A DNA stretch of 39,133 nucleotides from Fibrobacter sp. UBA4373 (lineage in GTDB: Bacteria > Fibrobacterota > Fibrobacteria > Fibrobacterales > Fibrobacteraceae): positions 1 to 39,133 of the forward strand of contig DGSB01000034.1 in NCBI GenBank assembly GCA_002390045.1, given 5' to 3'. Under the pieces are notes generated by a model, which made no database searches, was not told the DNA's origin, and saw nothing but the letters and a program-made list of their open reading frames with translations. Both the position numbers and the translations under genes were made by a program. Positions 22,562 through 30,354 of the stretch are shown here, in pieces; positions within the stretch are counted from its first letter, which is position 1; every line of letters starts with the position of its first letter.

Positions 22562-24208
22562 TTAGCAGTTGTACTTTTCACAGAATTCTTCTAATGGCAC
22601 GGGCCTCGAATAAAAGAACCCTTGGAACGTCGTCACGTTAAACCGGCGAAGCATATCGCGCATTTCTTGCGTCTCCACGCCTTCGACACAGAGTTCCGCA
22701 CCAAACGATTTCGCCAATTGGGCAATGAACTTCACCGTATTCTGGTCGTCTTCGCTCGATTGAATGTTCAGCACATAATCACGGTCGATTTTAACGCAGT
22801 CAATCGGCAGCTTACGCAAAACGCCTAGCGACGAAAATCCCGTACCAAAATCATCCAGCGCAATCCGCACGCCTAATTCGCGAAGCTTTTCAAAAATACG
22901 CTTTAGCAAATTCACATCGAGAAGGCGACAGCGTTCCGTGATTTCCAGGCAAAGATTCTTTGCCGGGAACCGCGTCACCTTTAGCAGATCCGTCACCACG
23001 TCGATAAAATCCACCCGTTCCAGTTGCGCATAAGATAAGTTCACGTTCATGACAAAGTCCGGATACTTGGCACGAATGCGGTTACCGCTCATCATCGCTT
23101 CTCGCAAGATCCATTTTCCGAGTTCCGGGAAAAGGCTATCCTGCTCTAAAATCGGAACAAACAAAAACGGAGGAACAAGGCCATAGTCTTTATTACGCCA
23201 ACGGATCAGGGCTTCTGCGCCACAAAGTTCTTCCGTCGATGCGTTGACCACGGGCTGGTAGAAAAGTTCAAAGCCTGCACATTCATCCACAATGCTGTTT
23301 CGAATGACGTTCAACCGCGTCAGATTGTTTCGGTTTTCGTCATTCAGCACATCTTGGAACACGAAAAGTTCCCCGTGATGCCCCACTTTGGATTCATGGA
23401 CCGCATACTTCAAGCACGAATAGACCGTATCCGGGCTCACGGAAAACTTATCCAAATGAAGCGCACCCGCGCAGAACGAAAGCGTCAAGCGATCTGATCC
23501 GACATAAAAATCCTTGGCACAGATTTCTTGCAGTTCCGAATACAGTTTGCCCAAGCGTTTCATCGAAGAATGCGAAGCGATCACGGCAAACTTCGTTCCA
23601 TCCATGCGGTACACCTTGCCTTCTCTGCGATATAGATCCATCAAAATGGACCCGAGTTTTCGCAAGGCCCGATTTCCAAATGTGTACCCGAAGATATCGT
23701 TCGTTCTCGAGAATTCCTCCACGCCGATCATCAAAATATCGAGTTCTTTATTTTTCCAGAACGCAGCCTTTACATCATCCAAAAAACCATAGAGGCTACG
23801 CAGATTGGTCACGTCGTCGACATAACTGACACTATCGTGATTGCGAATGGATCCGCAAAAATATTCCGGATTTCCATCGTCGCCTAGAATGACCACACCA
23901 TGGCACACGCAGATGACATATTCGCCATCGACACGGCGAGCTCGGTATTCTAGCATGTGGTCCATGCCATCCCCTCTAAAGATTCCGTCGATACTCTCGT
24001 TAAAGTACTCACGGTCCAGCGGGTGCAAATGTTCGCTCCAGATACTTTGAGCGTTCTGCATGTACTCCGACGGAAGTCCAAAATATTCCACAGCGGATTT
24101 GGACCAACGAGAAAGATCCTGTTTCATGTCGCAGACATAGACATAGTTTCCACCACTCACGATGGAAAACGCTTCAAATATGGAATCCAACTTTCGCTTT
24201 CTATCCAT
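22562..24208 (-). CDS. PAS-GGDEF(degenerate)-EAL protein, likely c-di-GMP phosphodiesterase
   Basis: A 548-residue cytosolic protein from the ATG at 24208 (AGGTG 7 nt upstream; a GTG two codons earlier is too close to the site). A PAS fold (about 15-130; WSEHLHPLDREYF and EYRARRVDGEYVICVCHGVV) is followed by a GGDEF domain (about 140-290) whose active-site motif has become RMDGTKF, so cyclase activity is unlikely. The EAL domain (about 305-548) keeps GAEALIRW, MNVNLSYAQL, LCLEITER, ALDDFGTGFSS, VKIDRDYV and VEGVETQ, the metal and substrate residues of active phosphodiesterases, so it should hydrolyse c-di-GMP to pGpG. It follows a FIST-GGDEF cyclase gene by 18 bp. Confidence 0.9.
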   Translation of the reverse strand: MDRKRKLDSIFEAFSIVSGGNYVYVCDMKQDLSRWSKSAVEYFGLPSEYMQNAQSIWSEHLHPLDREYFNESIDGIFRGDGMDHMLEYRARRVDGEYVICVCHGVVILGDDGNPEYFCGSIRNHDSVSYVDDVTNLRSLYGFLDDVKAAFWKNKELDILMIGVEEFSRTNDIFGYTFGNRALRKLGSILMDLYRREGKVYRMDGTKFAVIASHSSMKRLGKLYSELQEICAKDFYVGSDRLTLSFCAGALHLDKFSVSPDTVYSCLKYAVHESKVGHHGELFVFQDVLNDENRNNLTRLNVIRNSIVDECAGFELFYQPVVNASTEELCGAEALIRWRNKDYGLVPPFLFVPILEQDSLFPELGKWILREAMMSGNRIRAKYPDFVMNVNLSYAQLERVDFIDVVTDLLKVTRFPAKNLCLEITERCRLLDVNLLKRIFEKLRELGVRIALDDFGTGFSSLGVLRKLPIDCVKIDRDYVLNIQSSEDDQNTVKFIAQLAKSFGAELCVEGVETQEMRDMLRRFNVTTFQGFFYSRPVPLEEFCEKYNC

Positions 24209-24226
24209 AGACACACACCTGATTTT

Positions 24227-25984
24227 CTACAGCACCTTGATTTGGTTGCGGCCATTTTCCTTCGCCACATAAAGCGCACCATCGACTCGCACAGACAATG
24301 TATCGGAAGAGTCTTCAGCTTGAACTTCCGTCACGCCCATGCTGATGGTCTTGTGATGCGCCGCAGGGAAATCCACGGCAGCAAACGTCGTACGGATCAC
24401 TTCAGCCACGCGAACGGCCCGTTCCGAATCGACATTCGGCAAGAGGACCATGAATTCTTCGCCACCCCAACGGCCGACGCTTCCTTCCGGAACAAAATTC
24501 CGTACCATTTTTTGGGCAATATCCGCAAGTTTGACAATCACGGTATCCCCTTCCTTATGCCCGAACGTATCGTTCACTTTCTTAAAATTGTCGATATCGA
24601 ACATGATAAGCGAAAAAATCTGGCCGGATTTCTGATAAAGTTCCAAGCTGTCATTGATCCGGCGTTGAATTTCTCCGCGGTTCAAAAGTCCGGTCAAGCT
24701 GTCCGTCATCGCCATGATTTCAAGCTTTGCATTCGCTTCTTCAAGTTCCATCGTAGCCGCATCGATAAAGGTCGCCAAGCGATTAATCATGGAAACCTTT
24801 CCCGAAAACTGTTCATTCTGCATTTCGAAATGTACGTTGAAATCCCGCGGGCCTTCGCGCAATGCGGCGACGACAAGAGTCACGTTATGCTGATTCAAAA
24901 AGCCGTCGCTTTTCAAGAATTCACCCGACGTATAAAATCCGGATGTCGGAGCGATGCTCTGGAACGGGAACGTTTCTTTACTGATTTCGTCATCGCCCCA
25001 ATAGGTGCGACGTGCGGCGCACGAAAAAATCTTAATGACTTCCGGCTGGAAATCCGCCACACGGCGACCGTCACGCTGGATACTTTCCAAAATTGTCCAA
25101 GGATCACCATAAGCAATCCGCGCCGTCACGTCCGTATCGATATCCGCCGTCATGGTGAGCGCCCCATTTTCATCGCTCGAAACCGGGGCGCGCAAAATAT
25201 CGATTCCATGATGCTTATAAAAGAACGGAAATTCCAGCGTGTTGTTAAAGAAATGTTCGTTATTCGGAATATTCAAATACTTATAATAAGCGTCATAAGC
25301 CGGACGGCCGTCTAATTCCTGAAGAACGCAGCCCTCCGCCTTCGTCACCTTGAACTCTCTTCCCAAAGGCTTCCAACCCGTGATAAAAGTCGACATCACG
25401 TGCAGATCTTCGCCTCCGAGCAGCAGGAAAACAACACCTTTGGACGTGTAACCACGTACCTTGCTGAACACACAGGCTTCGTCATTATTCAGATCCGGGT
25501 TAAAGGCTCCCCCTCCGAACATCTTGATTTCCGGATCGATGTCCGTAAAGGCGTCGCAGAACGGCGACATCGACATGCCTCGTATCGTCACAAGCATTGA
25601 CACCGCTTTTACCCAAGGATTTTTGGCAATCTGTTTTTTGAAATCCTGAACGACATCGGACACGGTATCCGGCGTTAATACATAGTGTAAAAGTTTTGCC
25701 CTTGTCGAAGGAAATTCACAGAGCGTACAGACAACGCCGATCGACGACGAAGAAAGCCCGCCTTCAATAATGTTTCCATTGGAAGAGCACCCGAGATAAA
25801 TGGCATCGGGAACTTCCTTATCGATGATTTCACATGCAAGTTCTATCTGGGAACGTTCCGTATCTTCTGCATAAAATTCGAAGATAACCTCAGAAACCAC
25901 CTTGGATTTTCTCCACTGGTTGATTTTATCCAGCTCCCTTTTCAGTTTTCCGATGCTCGTGTATTCAAATTGGAATTGCTTCAT
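24227..25984 (-). CDS. FIST-domain diguanylate cyclase
   Basis: A 585-residue protein from the ATG at 25984 (GGGAGGG 7-8 nt upstream; the 31-codon extension would run into the tRNA terminator). Residues about 30-220 are a FIST N domain (IYLGCSSNGNIIEGG, GMSMSPFCDAFTDIDP, MFGGGAFNPD) and about 225-375 a FIST C domain; this sensor type is thought to bind small ligands such as amino acids. A short helical linker leads to the GGDEF domain (about 425-585): MTDSLTGLLNR, FDIDNFKKVNDTFGHKEGD and active-site GGEEF, so it should make c-di-GMP. The inhibitory RxxD motif expected just before GGEEF is absent. No membrane segments. It is coupled to an EAL gene 18 bp downstream. Confidence 0.9.
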   Translation of the reverse strand: MKQFQFEYTSIGKLKRELDKINQWRKSKVVSEVIFEFYAEDTERSQIELACEIIDKEVPDAIYLGCSSNGNIIEGGLSSSSIGVVCTLCEFPSTRAKLLHYVLTPDTVSDVVQDFKKQIAKNPWVKAVSMLVTIRGMSMSPFCDAFTDIDPEIKMFGGGAFNPDLNNDEACVFSKVRGYTSKGVVFLLLGGEDLHVMSTFITGWKPLGREFKVTKAEGCVLQELDGRPAYDAYYKYLNIPNNEHFFNNTLEFPFFYKHHGIDILRAPVSSDENGALTMTADIDTDVTARIAYGDPWTILESIQRDGRRVADFQPEVIKIFSCAARRTYWGDDEISKETFPFQSIAPTSGFYTSGEFLKSDGFLNQHNVTLVVAALREGPRDFNVHFEMQNEQFSGKVSMINRLATFIDAATMELEEANAKLEIMAMTDSLTGLLNRGEIQRRINDSLELYQKSGQIFSLIMFDIDNFKKVNDTFGHKEGDTVIVKLADIAQKMVRNFVPEGSVGRWGGEEFMVLLPNVDSERAVRVAEVIRTTFAAVDFPAAHHKTISMGVTEVQAEDSSDTLSVRVDGALYVAKENGRNQIKVL

Positions 25985-26033
25985 AGATTTGCCCTCCCAT
26001 TTCAATATAAGCACAAATCTAGAGCGAATACAC

Positions 26034-26068
26034 AAAAAAAAAGACGAATGTGATCCATCCGTCTTTTT
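26034..26068 (-). terminator. Terminator after tRNA-Cys
   Basis: On the minus strand AAAAAGACGGATG pairs with CATTCGTCTTTTT (one G-U wobble), followed by a run of T (26034-26042 region). It separates the tRNA-Cys transcript from the downstream cyclase gene. Confidence 0.85.
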
Positions 26069-26071
26069 CAG

Positions 26072-26144
26072 AGGCAACGCCCGGACTCGAACCGGGGAAT
26101 AAGAGTTTTGCAGACTCGCCCCTTACCAACTTGGGTACGTCGCC
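26072..26144 (-). tRNA. tRNA-Cys (GCA)
   Basis: A full cloverleaf on the minus strand: acceptor GGCGACG with CGTTGCC (G-U at one pair), D-arm CCC-AAGTTGGTAA-GGG, anticodon arm CGAGT-CTGCAAA-ACTCT with anticodon GCA and one C-U mismatch at the outer pair, a 5-nt variable loop, T-arm CCCGG-TTCGAGT-CCGGG, and discriminator U73, the identity base for Cys. The 3' CCA is not encoded. Promoter and terminator are both evident (26156-26184, 26034-26068). Confidence 0.95.
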
Positions 26145-26184
26145 ATGTGACTGCAATAATAGGAAATATTTTTTTATTTTCCAA
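26131..26184. promoter_or_regulatory. Bidirectional promoter with shared -10 region
   Basis: Minus strand, for tRNA-Cys: -35 TTGGAA (26179-26184), 17-bp spacer, -10 TATTAT (26156-26161), 11 bp before the tRNA 5' end. Plus strand, for the acyltransferase gene: -35 TTGGGT (26131-26136, inside the tRNA gene), 18-bp spacer, -10 AATAAT (26155-26160), predicting a start near 26167 and a leader of about 19 nt. The two -10 boxes share AATAATA, which reads as a -10 on both strands. Confidence 0.6.
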
Positions 26185-26185
26185 G

Positions 26186-26704
26186 ATGATGACACCCAGA
26201 CTTCCGCTAAAAAGACGCTTTTTTTGCAAGATCATCGAGCTTTGGCTTCGATCGTTGCGAATTTCTTGGGGAAATTCTGTGGATATGTCAGTTCCAGGCG
26301 TACTTGCCCTGTGGCATGCGGACCTTTTCGCGGCCACAGCCGCCTTCCGAAAGTCCGGACTTGTCGCCTTTATTTCGCCGAGTACCGATGGGGACATCCT
26401 TGCCCAAATCGCTCTCGATCTAGGGTATAAAGTCATCCGAGGATCAAGTTCCGAAAAAACTCTCGAAATCCGGCGCGCCTTAAAGCTCTTGCGGCAGGGA
26501 AATTCCTGCGCCATGGCCTTGGACGGCCCTAAAGGCCCCGCAGGCATCGAAAAGCCTGGAACACGCTGGCTTGCCCAAAAAGCCCATGTTCCCATTTGGA
26601 AGTTCGAAGTCCGTTACGGCGCCCACGTGACCCTTCACAGCTGGGACAAGGCCAAGATTCCCCTCCCGATGTCAAAATTGACAATTTCAATAAGCTATCT
26701 TTGA
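26186..26704 (+). CDS. DUF374 lysophospholipid acyltransferase-like protein
   Basis: A 172-residue protein of the DUF374/LPLAT group, which acylates lipid A or other lysolipid acceptors at the inner membrane. Marks: an N-terminal amphipathic helix (RRFFCKIIELWLRSLR), the acyltransferase motif ALWHADLF (H-x4-F form), ISPSTDGDILAQIALDLGYKVIRGSSSEKTLEIRRALKLL, and the substrate block MALDGPKGPAGIEKPGTRWLAQ. It ends soon after the PLPMSKLTISISYL strand, so it lacks the usual short C-terminal tail and is about 30-50 residues below family length. Start is one of two adjacent ATGs (26186 or 26189); there is no Shine-Dalgarno. A 28-bp gap separates it from the exonuclease gene downstream. Confidence 0.82.
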   Translation: MMTPRLPLKRRFFCKIIELWLRSLRISWGNSVDMSVPGVLALWHADLFAATAAFRKSGLVAFISPSTDGDILAQIALDLGYKVIRGSSSEKTLEIRRALKLLRQGNSCAMALDGPKGPAGIEKPGTRWLAQKAHVPIWKFEVRYGAHVTLHSWDKAKIPLPMSKLTISISYL

Positions 26705-26732
26705 AAAGAATCGCTTTTATTGGGAGAATCGA

Positions 26733-27383
26733 ATGATCTATTCCACCTTTGTCGCATTCGACTTGGAAACGACAGGACTTTTTCAGAACAAAGATGAAAT
26801 CGTGGAAATCGGTGCAGTCAAGTTCACCGTATACGACGACAATGGAATCATCCGTCCCAAGGAACTCGCCACGTTCCAAACCCTGGTAAAGCCACCCATG
26901 ATGATTCCCGACGAAGCCACCCGTGTGAACCATATCACAAACGAAATGGTGGAAAACGCGCCGGACATCAATACGGCACTCAAAAAGTTCACCGTTTTTT
27001 GCGGGCAGTCCGCAATCCTCGTCGCCCATAACGCCGACTTCGACTCTGGATTTTTGCATGTCGCCTACACCAAGCACCCACAGCTTTTGCCAGGCAACCC
27101 GATCGTCGACAGCCTGCGCGTCGCAAGATCCATTTTGCCAGAACTCAAAAGCCATAAGCTCGGCGATCTCGCCCACATGTTCCAGCGTATCAAAGGGCAG
27201 ATCAAGCTCGCCATCAACAACGACGAGATGCACCGCGCCGTGTACGACTGCGAAATGCTCATGGAAGTTTTCGTCGCGTTACTCCGCCGCCGGATTCGCA
27301 AGGAAGACTGGGATATTTCCCGCATTTTGAATTGCATCATCAAGAACGGTTCGACTCCCGCCTACCTGACAAAGATGAAGTAA
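26733..27383 (+). CDS. DnaQ-like 3'-5' exonuclease
   Basis: A 216-residue exonuclease of the DEDDh class, like the epsilon subunit of DNA polymerase III or the exonuclease domain of PolC. The catalytic acids are Asp9 and Glu11 in FDLETTG, Asp in LVAHNADFDSGFL, and the final His/Asp in MHRAVYDCEML. Additional family marks are NHITNEMVENAPD and LGDLAHMF. It removes mismatched or damaged 3' nucleotides, or trims RNA; a proofreading role cannot be told apart from a repair or RNA-processing role by sequence. No polymerase domain is attached. GGGAG stands 8 nt before the ATG; a terminator follows. Confidence 0.88.
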   Translation: MIYSTFVAFDLETTGLFQNKDEIVEIGAVKFTVYDDNGIIRPKELATFQTLVKPPMMIPDEATRVNHITNEMVENAPDINTALKKFTVFCGQSAILVAHNADFDSGFLHVAYTKHPQLLPGNPIVDSLRVARSILPELKSHKLGDLAHMFQRIKGQIKLAINNDEMHRAVYDCEMLMEVFVALLRRRIRKEDWDISRILNCIIKNGSTPAYLTKMK

Positions 27384-27401
27384 AACCATTTCAAAAGAAA
27401 A

Positions 27402-27431
27402 GTCCCGCGCCAAAAGCACGGGACCTTTTTT
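27402..27431. terminator. Bidirectional terminator between exonuclease and PL1-type lyase
   Basis: GTCCCG pairs with CGGGAC around a loop of about 11 nt containing a further GC pair, flanked by AAAA on the left and CTTTTTT on the right. It serves the convergent exonuclease (+) and lyase (-) genes. Confidence 0.82.
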
Positions 27432-27446
27432 GTATGGGGTAAAAGT

Positions 27447-30245
27447 TTAACGGCGGACCCGGAAAGCCTGATTGACGCCCGTTCCGCGGACACGGATGAT
27501 GTAAACGCCAGATCCAAAATTTTGCAAATTCACAGTCGCAGTTCCGCTCGCCGAGATGACCGTTTTACCGCCCATCCAATGACGTCCGCTCAAATCGGTA
27601 ACGCTCAGCTGCACCCGTTCCGGCAGATTTTCAAATCGCACGAGATGATTTGAATGCGTCATCCGGATATTCCTTGAGCCATCCGTCAAGGATGCAGAAG
27701 GCAATGCCGTCAAATCGGAATCGTTCGGAACCTCCGACGTGGACTCCGCGAGCCCTTGAGAAACGCCTATAGAACGCGAGAACGTGTCGCCTGCGGCATC
27801 GGTCAGCACAAAGCGAATGTAGCCGATACCGCCAAAATCGTTCGAAAGCGAAACCGTCATTTTGGATCCGTTCAAAGCGGCAGAGACGCCTGTCGGGACG
27901 TATGTCAATTTATACGTACCGCCATCATATCCTTTCGTCAACTGCGAAAGATCGATTTCTAAAACTTCTCCCGATTCAAAGACATAATGTTTTTTTGCCA
28001 TCCAATCGAGAAAACGTTCCAGTTCCGTCCAACCGTCACCCAATCGATCCTTGTTCGCATCGCTAAAATCCCCTTTCACAGAATTCGGATTCAAGCCATA
28101 CATCGTTTCCCACCAATCCGGAAGTCCGTCCAGATCGCTGTCGTAATCATCCGCCCAGCTCGTGGACGGGTAGGATTCAAAGCCTCCCACATCCGATTCT
28201 CGATCCGGAATTCCGGGCAAATTTCCGACGGAACCTGTATACGTGTAAGTTCCATTTTTGACTTCACCGATGATACGCGTATCGTGATCATCTAAAACAG
28301 GCATATTCTGTCCCACATCCGAAAGGACGTCTTTGTAGGCCGCAGATGCGCTTTGAACATTCGCATAAGATTCAAAGAACGGCGCATTCTGAAAAACGGT
28401 CCAGTTCACTGTCTGCCCATTGCTTGTCGTATAGCGACGACCGCAAGCATCGTTCGTTCCATTGCAAACATAAGAGCCATCCGTTTTTTGCAAAATGTTA
28501 TTGTGGAAGTAATACGATTGCGTGCCCAAACCGGTTCCTTCTAAATCCGCGCTTAAAACGTAATCGATCGATGTAAGCGATGCCGCGCCACGCTTGTAAT
28601 AATTGCCCACAAAATTCACTTCGTGCGCGCCTCCATCGGTGACCCGGCTGTACCAATTATACACAACGTTGTTAAAAATATCCAAACGGCCCGCATAGTA
28701 TCCATTTCCATCCAAGCCGCCCCCAAGGCTCCAATTCCGGCCAGCATTATGCGCAAGCAAATTGTGATGGAACGACCCCACATCGCCTCCGATTGTTGCC
28801 GCATAGCCGTGCCCCGTCCCCGTGGGATAATTCTGATGGTCCGCAATATTCAGCGCCTCCGAAATCAGCGTGCGCTGCAGGGTTAAATTTTTTCCTCCGC
28901 GGCTCGAAAACGCTTCATCGATTGTCCAGCTGATCGAAGAATGATCCATGATGTTGTGATCGCTACCGGTAAGGCCCATTCCATCATACGTTGTACCGTA
29001 TCCCAAGCGCAGGCGCATAAAGCGGACAATTGTTTCTTTTCCGGTAAAGCCCACCGGAGCGCTTCGGATGGTAATCCCTTTGCCCGGAGCCGTCTGCCCG
29101 GCAACCGTCGTAAAATCTTGATTGCAAATTAAACGGGATTTGAGTTCTATCACGCCGGCGACCTTAAAAACGATCGTACGCGGGCCAATATCTGCCGTGC
29201 ACGCTTCGCGGAAAGAGCCCTCCCCAGAATCATTTAAATTCGTAACGTAAACAACTTTTCCTCCGCGCCCGCCTACTGCCGTCCGGCCATAACCTTCCGC
29301 ACCATCAAAAGCCAAACGTCCGATTCGGAACTTCCACACACTTCCCTGGCCGACAGTTCCGTCCGAAAAGACTTCGTCCACACGCCAGTAGTAAGAATTC
29401 AACGCATAAGCATTTTCCATCGTATAGGACGTCGCGGAAAACTCCCCCTTATAAACATCCGCATCTGAAGCCGTTGCGTTCAAAACAGCTAGCGAATCCG
29501 TTCCCAAATAAAGCCGATGCTTGATTGCACCATTCGCGGATGTCCACGCAAGCGAAACTTTACCGCTTTCTGACGCGGCATGATCATCCAAATCCGCCGG
29601 CACAGGGTCATACGCAAGCATGGCCGAATTTTCTACGTTCAATTCAAAACCGTTGAGCGTCACGTTGCGATAGCTACCGCTCGAAGCCGGAACAAACCTG
29701 ACAACCGTACTCGCGCTTGCTCCGCTTACGGCAAAGCGGACAAACGCATACGCCGCAGCGGAAGTCGAAAGCGCCCGCACCGTCGGAGTCACTGAAGTCT
29801 GCTTGGTGCCGTTCACATACACGTCCACAGCGCTGTAGGATGTCGAACTTAAATCGTCCACATGGTTTAAATAAGCGAGGAGCGTATGCGTTCCCGCCGA
29901 AAGCCCCGAAATCGTCAGTGAAATTTCTCCGCCCGAGCTGCCTTCGTTTACAAGCACCCCGTCGCAGACAAGCTTTGCATAATTCGGAGATTGGACTCCC
30001 GCCTTGTACCAATTCGCCTTCAATTCCGAGCCGGCGCTTCCCTTCGCAATCGTAAATTTGACGCCGCTCAAGGTCGTATCTTTGGAGCTGACTCCCGAAA
30101 CAACCCAAGGAACGTAATTCGATTCCGTCACTTCGCTCGAATTTCGACCGCTCATGTCCAGGTCGACTTTAACCGTCGGAGAATTTGCGGCATACGCCAA
30201 GGACGTTACAAGACCTGCCAAAGCACTCCATTTCCAGAATTTCAT
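27447..30245 (-). CDS. Large multidomain secreted PL1-type pectate lyase
   Basis: A 932-residue secreted protein from the ATG at 30245 (AAAGGAG 5-6 nt upstream). Signal peptide about 1-20 (LAYA/AN). Order: beta-sandwich, CBM-like domain (about 25-205, PNYAKLVCDGVLVNEG, LTISGLSAGTHTLLAYL); fibronectin III-like domain (about 215-305, YYWRVDEVFSDGTVG); PL1 beta-helix opening with GAEGYGRTAVGGRGGKVVYV and NLNDSGEGSFREA (about 310-680); a Ca2+-binding EF-hand/TSP3-like segment (DYDSDLDGLPDWWETMYGLNP); an Ig-like region; and a C-terminal sorting-like domain (TDLSGRHW, FGSGVYIIRVRG, ending RVRR). Such enzymes depolymerise pectate at the cell surface. Pectate is the expected substrate but was not proven from catalytic residues here. 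Confidence 0.85.
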   Translation of the reverse strand: MKFWKWSALAGLVTSLAYAANSPTVKVDLDMSGRNSSEVTESNYVPWVVSGVSSKDTTLSGVKFTIAKGSAGSELKANWYKAGVQSPNYAKLVCDGVLVNEGSSGGEISLTISGLSAGTHTLLAYLNHVDDLSSTSYSAVDVYVNGTKQTSVTPTVRALSTSAAAYAFVRFAVSGASASTVVRFVPASSGSYRNVTLNGFELNVENSAMLAYDPVPADLDDHAASESGKVSLAWTSANGAIKHRLYLGTDSLAVLNATASDADVYKGEFSATSYTMENAYALNSYYWRVDEVFSDGTVGQGSVWKFRIGRLAFDGAEGYGRTAVGGRGGKVVYVTNLNDSGEGSFREACTADIGPRTIVFKVAGVIELKSRLICNQDFTTVAGQTAPGKGITIRSAPVGFTGKETIVRFMRLRLGYGTTYDGMGLTGSDHNIMDHSSISWTIDEAFSSRGGKNLTLQRTLISEALNIADHQNYPTGTGHGYAATIGGDVGSFHHNLLAHNAGRNWSLGGGLDGNGYYAGRLDIFNNVVYNWYSRVTDGGAHEVNFVGNYYKRGAASLTSIDYVLSADLEGTGLGTQSYYFHNNILQKTDGSYVCNGTNDACGRRYTTSNGQTVNWTVFQNAPFFESYANVQSASAAYKDVLSDVGQNMPVLDDHDTRIIGEVKNGTYTYTGSVGNLPGIPDRESDVGGFESYPSTSWADDYDSDLDGLPDWWETMYGLNPNSVKGDFSDANKDRLGDGWTELERFLDWMAKKHYVFESGEVLEIDLSQLTKGYDGGTYKLTYVPTGVSAALNGSKMTVSLSNDFGGIGYIRFVLTDAAGDTFSRSIGVSQGLAESTSEVPNDSDLTALPSASLTDGSRNIRMTHSNHLVRFENLPERVQLSVTDLSGRHWMGGKTVISASGTATVNLQNFGSGVYIIRVRGTGVNQAFRVRR

Positions 30246-30311
30246 ATTCGCTCCTTTTCTCACTCTAAGTTATCTCTGGAGTTTGAAATCGGCGAGAAGT
30301 GCAAAATTTTC

Positions 30312-30329
30312 AGTTGTCTAGAGACAACT
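30312..30329. promoter_or_regulatory. Inverted repeat between lyase and antiporter genes
   Basis: AGTTGTC-TAGA-GACAACT, a perfect 7-bp inverted repeat with a 4-bp centre, in the 109-bp divergent intergenic region. It is 67 bp upstream of the lyase ATG and 26 bp upstream of the antiporter ATG. The plus-strand TTGTCT could serve as a -35 with TTTTAA 17 bp away. The spacing fits a dimeric regulator site controlling one or both genes; its sequence differs from the palindrome upstream of the other pectate lyase. Confidence 0.5.
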
Positions 30330-30354
30330 TCAAGACTTTTAATACATTTAAGAT

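Noticed and set aside
26108..26185. Upstream start for the acyltransferase, overlapping tRNA-Cys
   Set aside because: It would translate through the antisense of a complete tRNA gene, and the extra residues do not match the family.
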